A DNA stretch of 30,240 bases from contig JAOZPW010000006.1 of NCBI GenBank assembly GCA_029932545.1, positions 1 to 30,240 of the forward strand. Direction: 5' to 3'. The notes under the pieces were generated by a model, which saw only the letters and a list, made by a program, of their open reading frames with translations, was not told the DNA's origin and ran no database searches. Origin of the DNA: Thermoanaerobaculales bacterium. GTDB lineage: Bacteria; Acidobacteriota; Thermoanaerobaculia; Thermoanaerobaculales; Sulfomarinibacteraceae. Positions 1 to 8,165 of the stretch are shown here, piece by piece. The stretch's first letter is position 1. Each line of letters opens with the position of its first letter. A program made the translations under genes and the position numbers.

Positions 1-31
1 CTCTAGCCCCAACAATGCGCGCAGCGCATCA

Positions 32-109
32 TAGGAGCCTGTAGGGCAGAGGCCGAGGATCAACTCAACTCTGCAGTCGCTTCGGCGGCCTATGCCCTAC
101 ATGCTCCTA
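32..109. repeat. Palindromic intergenic repeat, copy 1
   Basis: Imperfect palindrome upstream of the HU gene. The left arm at 32-55 (TAGGAGC, GTAGGGCA, AGGCCG) pairs with the right arm at 86-109 (CGGCCT, TGCCCTAC, GCTCCTA), leaving a loop of about 30 bases. Similarity to a second copy at 661-752 begins a little before the stem, at a GCGCAGCGCAT block. It carries no recognisable ORF. It resembles a REP- or MITE-like non-coding element. Mobility and copy number in the rest of the genome are unknown. Confidence 0.8.
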
Positions 110-177
110 GAGAGCCACGATAACCTCGAAGAAGCTGCGATATCCGAGGTATTTTCCAATACAAGGCGGTCTGCGGC

Positions 178-207
178 TTGACAGTGGCCGGAAAACCCGC
201 TCACAAT
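178..207 (+). promoter_or_regulatory. Probable sigma-70-type promoter for the HU gene
   Basis: A perfect -35 hexamer TTGACA at 178-183 is followed after 18 bases by CACAAT at 202-207, which matches 4 of 6 positions of the -10 consensus. The start codon is about 45 bases downstream. Assigned by eye, with no transcript data. Confidence 0.5.
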
Positions 208-251
208 GGTGAAGCAGCAGAGAAGTGCAAAATTTTTTGGAGGTAATTGGA

Positions 252-545
252 ATGAATAAGACTGAAATGGCCCAGAAACTCGCGAAGAAAGCTGAATTGA
301 CTCAAGGTCAGGCGGCTGAAATCCTCGAGATCGTCTTTTCGGCGCATCCGCGTAAGGGTTTGATCGCGATTGCCCTGGATGCCGGCGACAAGGTTACCCT
401 GCCTGGTTTCGGCACATTTTCGACCAAGCATCGCGGTGAGCGTCAGGGCCGGAATCCGGCCACCGGGAAGACGATCACTATTAAGGCGAAGAACTACGTA
501 CACTTCAAGCCGGGCAAAACCCTGCGCGAGCGCGTCGAGAAGTAA
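252..545 (+). CDS. HU family DNA-binding protein
   Basis: Encodes a 97-residue histone-like protein of the HU/IHF family. These proteins dimerise and bend DNA non-specifically, acting in nucleoid organisation, replication and recombination. The length is typical. The N-terminal helical part begins MNKTEMAQKLAKKAELTQ, the conserved GDKVTLPGFGTF turn is present, and the DNA-binding beta arm contains GRNPATGK. The ATG at 252 is chosen over an in-frame ATG at 225 because a strong ribosome-binding site (TTGGAGG) lies just before it and family alignment begins there. The gene stands alone with its own promoter and terminator, between two copies of a palindromic repeat. HU and IHF subunits cannot be told apart reliably here; HU is preferred. 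Confidence 0.93.
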   Translation: MNKTEMAQKLAKKAELTQGQAAEILEIVFSAHPRKGLIAIALDAGDKVTLPGFGTFSTKHRGERQGRNPATGKTITIKAKNYVHFKPGKTLRERVEK

Positions 546-598
546 GAATTCATTCGTTTGAAGCAGGCGTTTGGCCGGTTCCTGCCGGCTGAAGCAGA

Positions 599-633
599 AA
601 AGGCGAAGCCCTTTGGCTTCGCCTTTATTTTTC
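599..633. terminator. Rho-independent terminator, probably bidirectional
   Basis: A perfect 12-bp stem (599-610 with 615-626, loop CTTT) is followed on the plus strand by TTATTTTT and on the minus strand by TTTTCTG. It lies about 55 bases after the HU stop codon. It could also end minus-strand transcription from the pseudokinase-TonB gene, which converges on it. Confidence 0.85.
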
Positions 634-660
634 TCATTTAAAGACCCTTCATTCCCGATG

Positions 661-752
661 TGCGCAGCGCATTATAGGAGCCTGTGGGGCAGAGGCCGAG
701 GATCAACTCAATTCTACAGTCGCTTCGGCGGCCTATGCCCTACAGGCGCCTG
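661..752. repeat. Palindromic intergenic repeat, copy 2
   Basis: Second copy of the repeat at 32-109, nearly identical over about 85 bases, including the central segment with GAGGATCAACTCAA and CAGTCGCTTCGGCGGCC. The outer stem, 675-691 with 736-752, has a few mismatches and G-T pairs. It ends four bases before the stop codon of the minus-strand pseudokinase-TonB gene, so it would form a hairpin in that gene's 3' untranslated RNA. Confidence 0.8.
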
Positions 753-755
753 CAC

Positions 756-2621
756 CTACCGGAAGGAGTAGCGCTTGGTTACGGTTGCGTGGGTCTTGAT
801 CTTCACGCCGTCTTTGGTTCCCGGCTTGAAGAGGTATTTCTTTACGGCATCGGTGACTGCCTCCGGAATCCCAAAGCCGGTTTCGTCTGCGCGGAGTACC
901 TTGACCGACACGACATGGCCGGAGGCATCCACCGTGGCCTGCACGATGACCATGCCCTGTCGCCGGGCTCGTTTGGCTGTGCTGGGCCATTTGACCGCCT
1001 CTTCCTTGATAATTGCCGCGAGAGTATCGACATCAGAAGGTTCGACGAACTGGTTCTCCGTCACAGTGACGGGCGCAGGCGTCGGCTTGAGAACCTCAGG
1101 GGTGATCGTTGGTTGAGCTTCAGCCGCTGCTGTGGTGGGAGTCTTGGGCTCTGCCGCTGCCAATTCCTGCTGCGCCTTGGCTTCAGCTTCTTTCTGGGCG
1201 TCGGCTTCAGCCTGCAGTCGCTCGCGTTCCAGGGCGGCCTCCTGCTGGCGCTGTTTCTCTTTCTCGGCCTCGATCTGTCGTTGGAGTTCTTCTTTGGCCT
1301 GCTTTTTCTCGGCTTGAGATATCGTGCGCCTTTGGCTGTCCTGAAGTTTCTTCTGAAGGTCTTCAATGCGCTGTTGACTCTGCTCCAACTCGCCTCGAAT
1401 CTTGGCCTCCTGCTCCTGCATTTTCTCGTCGACAAGTCGGGTAGCCAGTACTCTGATTCTTTCTTCTTGGGCGGCCCGCTGTGCCGTGATCTCTTCCGCG
1501 GTCAACACCGGTTCCTTTTGCCCTGACCCGCGGAACGCCCAGAATCCGATCAGGCTCAGGATGACGACCAACGCAGCTGCCAAGCCGAGGTAAAAGCCTT
1601 TACTTTGCGCAGGTTTGGCTGTTCCGGTGGCCTCAATAGGCTCCTCCTCCGGTTCCGGTTTCAGGTAGGGTTGCACATCGACCTGGGCTTCGGCCCGGCG
1701 GTCCAATTCATCCTGCTCGATGTCGGATCGGAACAAACGGTCCATGAACAAGGCGAGGTTGAAGGTCGTCGGGCTGTAGTTGCCGCCGTAGAGCAGCTTG
1801 TCCAGCTGCTTTTTGAAATCAGCGGCCGAACTGAACCGGTTCTCGGGGAGGGCGGCCAGGGATCGTGTCAGAAGGGCCTTGATGTCATCAGGAATCGGCT
1901 CCTCGTCATAGGCCATTTCGGCGTTGTCGATTGCTGCCGTCCGAGCCTCTGGGTCAGAAGGAAGGGTTGAATTTGTCAGAAGCTGGAACAAGATGGCGCC
2001 CAGAGAGTAGACGTCTCCCTTCTTTCCCGCCGTGCGGTTGACCAGGACCTCCGGTGCCAAATAGGGCTTGACCTTTTCAGCAACCTCAGGCTGATCAAGC
2101 AGTCCGAGGAGGCTCTCCCCGACACCGAAGCCGGAGATAATTCCTTCGCCATCGTTGGTGACCACGACCATCCCGGGGTGAAGGAACCCATGGGCCAGAG
2201 CCTGGCCACCGCTTTCCAGGACGAGACCGGAGGAAAGGCCGAGGGCCAACTTTTCCATAATCAGAAGGGCATTATCGACCGGTACCGGGAACCCCTCTTC
2301 CTTGACCTTTTCAAACAGGAGGCTGAGCGGTTGACTTGCGTTGTAGTCAAAAGCCATCGCGGGGACGCCGTTTTCGGTGTGGTATGTCACTCCTGCCGCG
2401 ACGTTGGCTGCCTGAAGGAGATCGCTGACCTTTCGAGCCATTTCGAAGGTGTCGTTGACCTCAGCTGAGGACATGCCCTTGGCGTCAAACAAACGCAACC
2501 AAACGGTTCGTTTGACCCCGTTGGCGTCAAATTCCCCGGCCCGGTAAAGATGACCAAGTTCGTCCGTCAGGATTTCCTTGAAGAGAATGAACTGTCCGAA
2601 AGTACGGTAAGCCTCACCCAT
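756..2621 (-). CDS. Pseudokinase-transmembrane-coiled coil-TonB C-terminal fusion protein
   Basis: A 621-residue protein. Residues 1-280 have a protein-kinase-like fold: the late-lobe signatures LAPEVLV (188-194) and DVYSLGAILFQLLT (203-216) are clear. The glycine loop is absent, no VAIK lysine is seen (TVWLRLFDA), the HRD site reads HGFLHP (144-149) and DFG reads GFG (164-166), so catalysis is unlikely. A single membrane helix spans about 342-363. A charged coiled coil rich in Glu, Gln, Lys and Ala covers 373-490, then a Pro/Thr-rich linker. Residues about 535-618 match the TonB C-terminal domain (GMVIVQATVDASGHV, IPEAV, KYLFKP). Inference: a cytoplasmic sensing domain coupled to a periplasmic TonB-like domain that contacts outer-membrane partners. 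No exbB or exbD is nearby. A strong AGGAGG ribosome-binding site precedes the start. Confidence 0.85.
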   Translation of the reverse strand: MGEAYRTFGQFILFKEILTDELGHLYRAGEFDANGVKRTVWLRLFDAKGMSSAEVNDTFEMARKVSDLLQAANVAAGVTYHTENGVPAMAFDYNASQPLSLLFEKVKEEGFPVPVDNALLIMEKLALGLSSGLVLESGGQALAHGFLHPGMVVVTNDGEGIISGFGVGESLLGLLDQPEVAEKVKPYLAPEVLVNRTAGKKGDVYSLGAILFQLLTNSTLPSDPEARTAAIDNAEMAYDEEPIPDDIKALLTRSLAALPENRFSSAADFKKQLDKLLYGGNYSPTTFNLALFMDRLFRSDIEQDELDRRAEAQVDVQPYLKPEPEEEPIEATGTAKPAQSKGFYLGLAAALVVILSLIGFWAFRGSGQKEPVLTAEEITAQRAAQEERIRVLATRLVDEKMQEQEAKIRGELEQSQQRIEDLQKKLQDSQRRTISQAEKKQAKEELQRQIEAEKEKQRQQEAALERERLQAEADAQKEAEAKAQQELAAAEPKTPTTAAAEAQPTITPEVLKPTPAPVTVTENQFVEPSDVDTLAAIIKEEAVKWPSTAKRARRQGMVIVQATVDASGHVVSVKVLRADETGFGIPEAVTDAVKKYLFKPGTKDGVKIKTHATVTKRYSFR

Positions 2622-2645
2622 GATCCCCGCCTCCTTGGCTGCATG

Positions 2646-2662
2646 TTGACAACCGCTGTCAA
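2646..2662. promoter_or_regulatory. Operator-like inverted repeat upstream of the pseudokinase-TonB gene
   Basis: A perfect inverted repeat, TTGACA-N5-TGTCAA, sits in the 65-bp gap between mltG and the pseudokinase-TonB gene, about 25 bases before the start codon. It could be a repressor half-site pair, or part of a promoter, since each arm resembles a -35 box. No convincing -10 is positioned for it. Confidence 0.3.
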
Positions 2663-2686
2663 GCTACCACCGGCATGGGGGGATGG

Positions 2687-3700
2687 TCAATGACGGGAGC
2701 GCTTCCGTTTGGCTACGGCCCGGTTGTGATCCTTGAGCGTCGAAGAAAAGATGTGCCCCCCGGAATCATCGGCGACAAAGTACAAGAGCTTGTGAACTTC
2801 CGGATTGAGGGCTGCCCGCAAGGCTGCACGTCCAGGATTATTGATCGGGCCGGGGGGCAAGCCGGGGTACCGATAGGTGTTGTAGGGGTCATCAACATTC
2901 CAGTGAATTCTCAGCAGGCGACCGGTCCACTCGCCCCGCCGCTTGAGTGCAAAGACGACCGTCGGATCGCACTGGAGGAGCATGCCTCGCCGCAAACGGT
3001 TCACAAAAACACCGGCGACTCGCCGTCGCTCTTCAGGAACGGAGGTCTCCGCCTCAACCAGTGATGCCAAAGTGACGATGTCTAATGTGGTCATGGAGGA
3101 TTGAATGTTGTTGGGCTGTTCCTCTGCCCACACCGTTCGGAATCTATCGGTCATGATGCGGGCGACAGCTGGAGCGGTAATGCCGGTGGAGTAGGCGTAG
3201 GTATCCGGAAAGAGAAAGCCCTCGAGTGACGAAGCGTCAGGAGCGAGATCGGCAACAAGTCCTGATTCGGCAACAACTGACAACCAGTCTTCGATGTCGG
3301 CGACCCCGGCCTTTTCGAGGACTGCTTGAATTTCTTCACTGCTCATGCCTTCGATAACAGTCAACTTGAACTGTTTGACTCGACCCCGGAGCAACATCTC
3401 AAGAACATCGACCGGCCGACTCGAGGCGGGAATGATGTAGGTTCCCCACTGCATCTCACGGCCCCGTGCCGGACCCTCGAGATAGATGCGGCCGGCAGGT
3501 ACTGACGTCAGGATTCCCGCGTCGGCCAGTTGGTGGAGGATTGTGGTCGAAGCGGCCCCCGGCTGAACCACGAGTGTTGTTTCCGGCGTATGGGTCGGCG
3601 TCCAGAGTCTATTGTGCCACCACAGACCTGAGCCTGCCAGGAGAAGGCCGGCGGTCAAAAGAAGGACAGCCGTCCAACGAATAACACGGGGCAAGGTCAT
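2687..3700 (-). CDS. mltG: Endolytic murein transglycosylase MltG
   Basis: MltG cleaves nascent peptidoglycan strands at the inner membrane and is thought to set glycan chain length. The 337-residue product has one N-terminal membrane helix (about 5-27), a small LysM-like region (about 40-90), and the YceG/MltG catalytic domain. The active-site motif LASLVEAETSVPEE lies at 211-224, where E216/E218 correspond to the catalytic glutamate region. Also visible are VFVNRLRRGMLLQCDPTV and the C-terminal PGLPPGPINNPG and YFVADDSGGHIFS. The ATG at 3700 is preferred over one at 3817 because GAAGG precedes it and the membrane helix then starts properly; the longer version would overlap ruvX. The gene lies 19 bases after the ruvX stop and is likely cotranscribed with it. 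Confidence 0.93.
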   Translation of the reverse strand: MTLPRVIRWTAVLLLTAGLLLAGSGLWWHNRLWTPTHTPETTLVVQPGAASTTILHQLADAGILTSVPAGRIYLEGPARGREMQWGTYIIPASSRPVDVLEMLLRGRVKQFKLTVIEGMSSEEIQAVLEKAGVADIEDWLSVVAESGLVADLAPDASSLEGFLFPDTYAYSTGITAPAVARIMTDRFRTVWAEEQPNNIQSSMTTLDIVTLASLVEAETSVPEERRRVAGVFVNRLRRGMLLQCDPTVVFALKRRGEWTGRLLRIHWNVDDPYNTYRYPGLPPGPINNPGRAALRAALNPEVHKLLYFVADDSGGHIFSSTLKDHNRAVAKRKRSRH

Positions 3701-3719
3701 CGCCTTCGTCCGATCATCG

Positions 3720-4136
3720 TCAACAGGGGCCCGACCGGGCCCCCAGGGCCGCGAGGTAGTCTTCAAGGATAATTTGGGCCGCAAGGTCATCAACGGGGGC
3801 GCTGCGGGGCCGGCCAATGTCTCGGGCTCGGGTCCTTGCGCCGTGAGTCGACAGGAATTCCGGCTGAAGGGCTACGTTCGAACCACGATCGGCCAGAGCC
3901 TCAGCCAGGGCCCGGGTCCGTCGACATGCCGGGGTTTCTTCACCATCTTCAGAGGTCGGCAGCCCGAGAATGATCTTCGTGACACCCCGTTTTTGAGCTT
4001 CGGTTTTCAACCATGCAGCTGTTTCGTCGATACCGCGATAGGGATGGATTCCAACGGGGATCACCAAACCGTTACCGTCATCTCCCAATGCCAGGCCGAA
4101 TCGCCGGCCACCGGGATCTACTCCCAGGTATTTCAA
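3720..4136 (-). CDS. ruvX: RuvX/YqgF family Holliday-junction resolvase homologue
   Basis: A 138-residue RNase H-fold protein. The family is linked to Holliday-junction resolution and to processing of the 5' end of pre-16S rRNA. Visible landmarks are the N-terminal LGVDPGGRRFGLALGDD, with the first catalytic aspartate, then LGLPTSEDGEE and the C-terminal DDLAAQIILEDYL with acidic active-site residues. The start is TTG, overlapping the stop of the preceding response-regulator gene by four bases (TTGA), a sign of translational coupling. mltG follows after 19 bases. A ruvX-mltG pairing is common in bacteria, whereas coupling to a two-component regulator is less usual. Confidence 0.92.
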   Translation of the reverse strand: MKYLGVDPGGRRFGLALGDDGNGLVIPVGIHPYRGIDETAAWLKTEAQKRGVTKIILGLPTSEDGEETPACRRTRALAEALADRGSNVALQPEFLSTHGARTRARDIGRPRSAPVDDLAAQIILEDYLAALGARSGPC

Positions 4137-5512
4137 GACTTGCGCCGGTCGGAAATGCCGAGACGATGGACCATCTCGTTGAAGGTCGTGGGGCTGAGCT
4201 TCAAGAGACGTGCAGCCTTTCTTTGAACGCCGTCGCTCCTCTCGAGGGCCCGCCGGATCAATTGGATTTGAAAACCGGCAACGGCCGCACGGAAATCAAG
4301 GCCGCCTGGAGGGAGAGAAGCAGAGATTCTTGGCAGATCGGGATCAGACCGAACGGTTTTTGGAAGGGTTTCTGAGTCGATCCGGTTCCCTTGGCTTAAG
4401 ACAACCGCCCGTTCGATCGCATTTTCCAACTCTCTGACGTTGCCAGGCCAGGCATAGTCGGTCAACAAGTCCATGGCTTCCGTCGTGAAATCCAAGACCT
4501 GTCTCTGGTTTTCCTCTGCGTAGACTTGAAGGAAGTGGGTTGCAAGAATCGGAATGTCTTCAGGACGTTCCCTCAAGGGCGGCATTTCGATCGAAATGAC
4601 ATTGAGTCTGTAGTAAAGGTCCTCACGAAATCGTCCCTGCCGAACCCCTTCCAATAAATCGGAGTTGGTTGCGGTCACGATACGGACATCGACCGGGAAG
4701 GACTCCACGCCACCAACCCTCCGGATCTCCCTTTCCTGAATGACCCGCAGGAGTTTGGTCTGAGTTTCAAGCGTTATGGTTCCTACTTCGTCAAGAAACA
4801 GGGTGCCCTCGTGTGCAGCCTCGAACAGGCCTTTCCGGGAGGCGATGGCGCCCGTGAAGGCGCCCTTGACATGTCCGAACAGAGTGGACTCCAATAGATC
4901 CACCGGAATGGCCGATGTGTGGACCGGAATGAATGGTCCTTCCTGTCGGGGGCTGAGCCGGTGAATTGCGCGGGCCGCCAATTCCTTACCGGTCCCACTC
5001 TCGCCGGTGACCAGGATGTTGGATCGTGCCGGTGCCGCACGTCGAATCAACTCGAACACTTCTTCCATTCGCCGGCTGGTTCCGATGATCTCGCCGATTC
5101 CGTCCAGGCGGTTCCGGAGCAGCCGATTCTCGCGTTCAAGCTGGCGGCGCTCGGCGGCACGTCGAACCAGGTGGAGAACAACCTCGTTCTTGAAGGGCTT
5201 GGGGACGTAGTGAAAGGCCCCTTCGCGCATCGCCTGAATTGCAGACTCGACGGACGAGTGTGCCGTGATGACGATCACCGGAAGGTCGGGGACCAAATTT
5301 GTGATTTCCGGCAACAGGTCCAAGCCGTTTCGGTCGGGGAGCATAAGATCGAGAAGAACGACATCGATGTCCTCCTCGGCCAACACCGTCAAACCCTGAG
5401 CTGCGGTCATGGCCGAATGGACTTCAAACCCCTCGTTCCCCAACAGAGTGCTGAGCACATCCTGGAGAACAGGTTCATCGTCGATTACGAGGATGCTGGA
5501 GGCTGTCTGCAT
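4133..5512 (-). CDS. Sigma-54-dependent response regulator (receiver-AAA+-Fis HTH)
   Basis: An NtrC-type transcription activator of 459 residues. The receiver domain (about 1-125) has the acidic pair DDE near residue 12, phospho-acceptor D55 (LLDLMLPD) and K105. The AAA+ domain carries Walker A GESGTGKE (170-177), the sigma-54 contact loop GAFTGA (217-222), Walker B TLFLDE (237-242), and WPGNVRELENAIERA further on. A Fis-type helix-turn-helix occupies the C-terminus (QRKAARLLKLSPTTFNEMV). All motifs needed for ATP-driven sigma-54 activation are intact. The start chosen, ATG at 5512, overlaps the histidine kinase gene by 28 bases; an in-frame start at 5566 would give 18 extra residues with no domain content. 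The partner kinase is almost certainly the upstream gene. The regulon is unknown. Confidence 0.93.
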   Translation of the reverse strand: MQTASSILVIDDEPVLQDVLSTLLGNEGFEVHSAMTAAQGLTVLAEEDIDVVLLDLMLPDRNGLDLLPEITNLVPDLPVIVITAHSSVESAIQAMREGAFHYVPKPFKNEVVLHLVRRAAERRQLERENRLLRNRLDGIGEIIGTSRRMEEVFELIRRAAPARSNILVTGESGTGKELAARAIHRLSPRQEGPFIPVHTSAIPVDLLESTLFGHVKGAFTGAIASRKGLFEAAHEGTLFLDEVGTITLETQTKLLRVIQEREIRRVGGVESFPVDVRIVTATNSDLLEGVRQGRFREDLYYRLNVISIEMPPLRERPEDIPILATHFLQVYAEENQRQVLDFTTEAMDLLTDYAWPGNVRELENAIERAVVLSQGNRIDSETLPKTVRSDPDLPRISASLPPGGLDFRAAVAGFQIQLIRRALERSDGVQRKAARLLKLSPTTFNEMVHRLGISDRRKS

Positions 5513-8163
5513 GGTTGCAACCTGATCGTGGCCCTCGTGCCCCCTTGAGGAAGGTCTTCGAGCCACACTTTCCCACCGATTTGAGTGATCATATCACGGG
5601 TGATGGCGAGGCCCAGCCCTGTGCCACCTCGTTCGGTCTTGGTTGTGACGAACGCCTGAAAAACCTTGTCCCGAATATCAAGAGGTACGCCCGGACCGGT
5701 ATCGTCGATCGTGGCCACGGCGTTCTCGTGGTCTTCGGTCACCCGAATGGTGATGGGGCCTCCTTGTGGGGAGGCCTCCACGGCATTCCGGACCAGATTG
5801 GCAATGGCCAGATCAATTGCACCTGGCGAGCCCCAGACCATGATCGGGTCATTCGGTGTCTCGATCGTCAGGGTATCTTCAGCCTCAATGGACTTGATGG
5901 CCTCGTGGGCAGCCTTAAAAACCGCCTCTCCAAGATCCATGGGCCCTCTCTCCCCGCCACCACCTCGAAACAACTCACGGAGGTTGGCGACGATTCGGGA
6001 GACCCGGAAACTTTGGTTGACCAGTTTGTCCATCAGGGAAGATCGGGGATCGTCGGGGGGCGTCATGTCGCCCAGCATCTGGGCATAGGAGGCGATACCG
6101 GTCAGCGGTGTGTTGATCTCATGAGCCAAACCTGCGGTCAATCTCCCCAGGGCGGCGAGGCGCTCTTGCTCTCGGACGCGATCCTGGAGATCTCGAAGCT
6201 CGGTGACGTTTTGTGTGACCACGACCCGACCGTTAAAACTCCCGGTGTCCAACTCCAGAACCGACACCGCCAGAATCAGGCGAATGACCGGTTCGGTCAA
6301 GGTCTGCGCTTCGGCATTGACGGCGTGGAGCGGGAGTTGGGTCTGCCAGGTTTTTGGTAGTACGAGAAAGGTCCCCAGGCTGTTGCCGACCAGGTCTCGG
6401 GCCAGGAGCCCGAAGATCTCGGCTGCACCGCTGTTGGCCGACAAAATCCGTCCCTTGGCATCGCACACCAGGATGCCGGCCGCAGAAGATTCGATGATTC
6501 TCTGGGTGTTCGCGTGGAGGATTCGGTACTCCTCGGCCCGGCGGCGGAGTTCGTCCAGACGCCGGGCGTTCTCGAGACCAAGGGCTGCCTGGGCGGCAAA
6601 TGCCGACACAACGCCTCCCGCTTCGGATCCCAGGGGGGCGAAGCCTCGGCGAAGGCCGATATAGAGCATTCCGTGTGTCGTTCCGCCGCGCTCCAGTGGA
6701 ATTTTCTGGGTAAAGCCCAGGCTCGAGAGTCCCTGCTCCTCCTCATGAGGGAATGGCTGATCCCCGATATCCGAGGCCAGACGCAGTGGTAGATGATCGT
6801 GGTCCTGAGGGAAAACTCGACGGAAATCGCCGGGATCGGTCTTCAAATAAGCCGCGACAGGATTGATATCCAGTCCGCTGACCAGGATTTCGCCCAGGGT
6901 TGCCAGAAGAGCACGCGGATCCTCCGCCGTCGCCAGATCCCGGGTCGAATGGGTCAGGAGCCATCGGGGAGTTGGACGTCCGTGATGCAGCCACAGGTCG
7001 AGGAAAGGTTCCACACGCATTCGGACGGGCTTGAGCAGGAGGACCAACACAATTCCGGTAGCAAAAGCCAGGAGATTTCGGATGTTACCGAGACCGCCGG
7101 CATAGGTCTGAAGAATAAAATTGGTGAACGAAAAAACGAAGCCCCCAATGGCGACGACCAGGGTTGCCGAGACCAGATCGCGGGAGATCGGTTCGAGATC
7201 CCAGAGTCTGTACTCGGTCAGGGCGGCCAGAAACCCCAATGGAATGGCGGCAAGGGGCAGCACGGCCAGCCACGAGAACGGTTCGAACGTGATGCCGAGC
7301 CAACCGGGTATGGAGACAAGGAAAACCAGCGATATCAGGCCAACGAAAAGTCCGAGGCCCACCCACTCGATCTGACGCCGATCCCGTTCCTGGTCCTGTG
7401 CCTTCCACCAACGCCTGACCTGAACGACAATTCCAAAGACCAACGAGGCGGTAAAGAGGCCCCGAAGGCCGCTGAGCGTCACCGGCCACCAGGCTTGAAG
7501 GTCGGGAATCAGGGGCGTCAGACCAGCCCAGACTACACCAAGGGTTGTGACGGTATCCCAGAGGGCCATTCGTCGGCGTTGATTGGGAAAAATTGCAAAA
7601 AACCTAATCAAGAGGAAAGGCATGGCCGCACCGGCGGCTCGATGGAGTACGGCCAGGCCGACTGCTGTGGCGGCCGTCCGGTAGGGAATAGCGCCAACGA
7701 GGAGGGAGGCGGAGGCCAGAAGAAGAAAGGTCAAGGCTTCCCGCCGTCGCGTGGTAAAGGCCGCGATTGCTGCGCAGGCCAGGCCGAACGCGCCAACGGC
7801 AGACCGTGCGAGATAGACGTCCTGGATACGTGGTGGCGGTGGTCGAAAGATTGGGGTTTTGACCGTGCCTCCGGGTTGCCGGACGGTCAAGACATGGTCG
7901 AACCCGGAAGCCAGCGAGAACAGGGGGTTCTTAAAGCTGTCAACAGAAACCCCGTCAATCGCCGTGATCAAGTCACCCCGAACCAAGCCCGCAAGATCTC
8001 CCGTGGATCGTTTGGTGACCTCATCGACGTGAAGCCCGCCCTCAACCCAGGTTACGGCAAAGTCAACCTGATAGAAGCTCTGAACCGTCCGGATCAACGA
8101 TGTACCGGCAACCAGGACGGTACAGATCGTAATGGCGGCACATAGCAGGCGATTGATCCGCAT
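5485..8163 (-). CDS. Membrane sensor histidine kinase with PDZ, GAF and PAS domains
   Basis: An 892-residue sensor kinase. Order: membrane helix 7-26; PDZ-like segment about 35-105 (GDLAGLVRGDLITAIDGVSV), probably periplasmic; a block of seven or eight membrane helices, about 118-378; GAF-like region about 405-535; PAS about 548-655; HisKA with phospho-acceptor H681 (LAHEINTPLTGI); HATPase about 770-885 with N box NLVRNAVEAS, G1 DDTGPGVP (820-827) and G2 GGTGLGLAI (846-854). All catalytic boxes are intact. The ATG at 8163 is two bases after the cupin gene's stop, and the response-regulator gene overlaps its 3' end, so the three form one operon. The N-terminal PDZ plus polytopic membrane region suggests sensing of a peptide, envelope or lipid signal, but no ligand can be named. 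Confidence 0.9.
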   Translation of the reverse strand: MRINRLLCAAITICTVLVAGTSLIRTVQSFYQVDFAVTWVEGGLHVDEVTKRSTGDLAGLVRGDLITAIDGVSVDSFKNPLFSLASGFDHVLTVRQPGGTVKTPIFRPPPPRIQDVYLARSAVGAFGLACAAIAAFTTRRREALTFLLLASASLLVGAIPYRTAATAVGLAVLHRAAGAAMPFLLIRFFAIFPNQRRRMALWDTVTTLGVVWAGLTPLIPDLQAWWPVTLSGLRGLFTASLVFGIVVQVRRWWKAQDQERDRRQIEWVGLGLFVGLISLVFLVSIPGWLGITFEPFSWLAVLPLAAIPLGFLAALTEYRLWDLEPISRDLVSATLVVAIGGFVFSFTNFILQTYAGGLGNIRNLLAFATGIVLVLLLKPVRMRVEPFLDLWLHHGRPTPRWLLTHSTRDLATAEDPRALLATLGEILVSGLDINPVAAYLKTDPGDFRRVFPQDHDHLPLRLASDIGDQPFPHEEEQGLSSLGFTQKIPLERGGTTHGMLYIGLRRGFAPLGSEAGGVVSAFAAQAALGLENARRLDELRRRAEEYRILHANTQRIIESSAAGILVCDAKGRILSANSGAAEIFGLLARDLVGNSLGTFLVLPKTWQTQLPLHAVNAEAQTLTEPVIRLILAVSVLELDTGSFNGRVVVTQNVTELRDLQDRVREQERLAALGRLTAGLAHEINTPLTGIASYAQMLGDMTPPDDPRSSLMDKLVNQSFRVSRIVANLRELFRGGGGERGPMDLGEAVFKAAHEAIKSIEAEDTLTIETPNDPIMVWGSPGAIDLAIANLVRNAVEASPQGGPITIRVTEDHENAVATIDDTGPGVPLDIRDKVFQAFVTTKTERGGTGLGLAITRDMITQIGGKVWLEDLPQGGTRATIRLQPCRQPPASS

Positions 8164-8165
8164 AG

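Noticed and set aside
684..1526. 280-codon open frame on the plus strand
   Set aside because: It lies antisense inside the pseudokinase-TonB gene. Its Leu/Phe/Gly-rich translation is the mirror of the Glu/Gln/Lys coiled coil.
3701..3817. Longer N-terminus for MltG starting at 3817
   Set aside because: It would overlap ruvX by nearly 100 bases and add Pro/Arg-rich residues before the membrane helix. The ATG at 3700 has a better ribosome-binding site.
6793..8145. 450-codon open frame on the plus strand
   Set aside because: Antisense to the histidine kinase membrane region. The translation is Gly/Gln/Asn-rich with no domain or ribosome-binding site.
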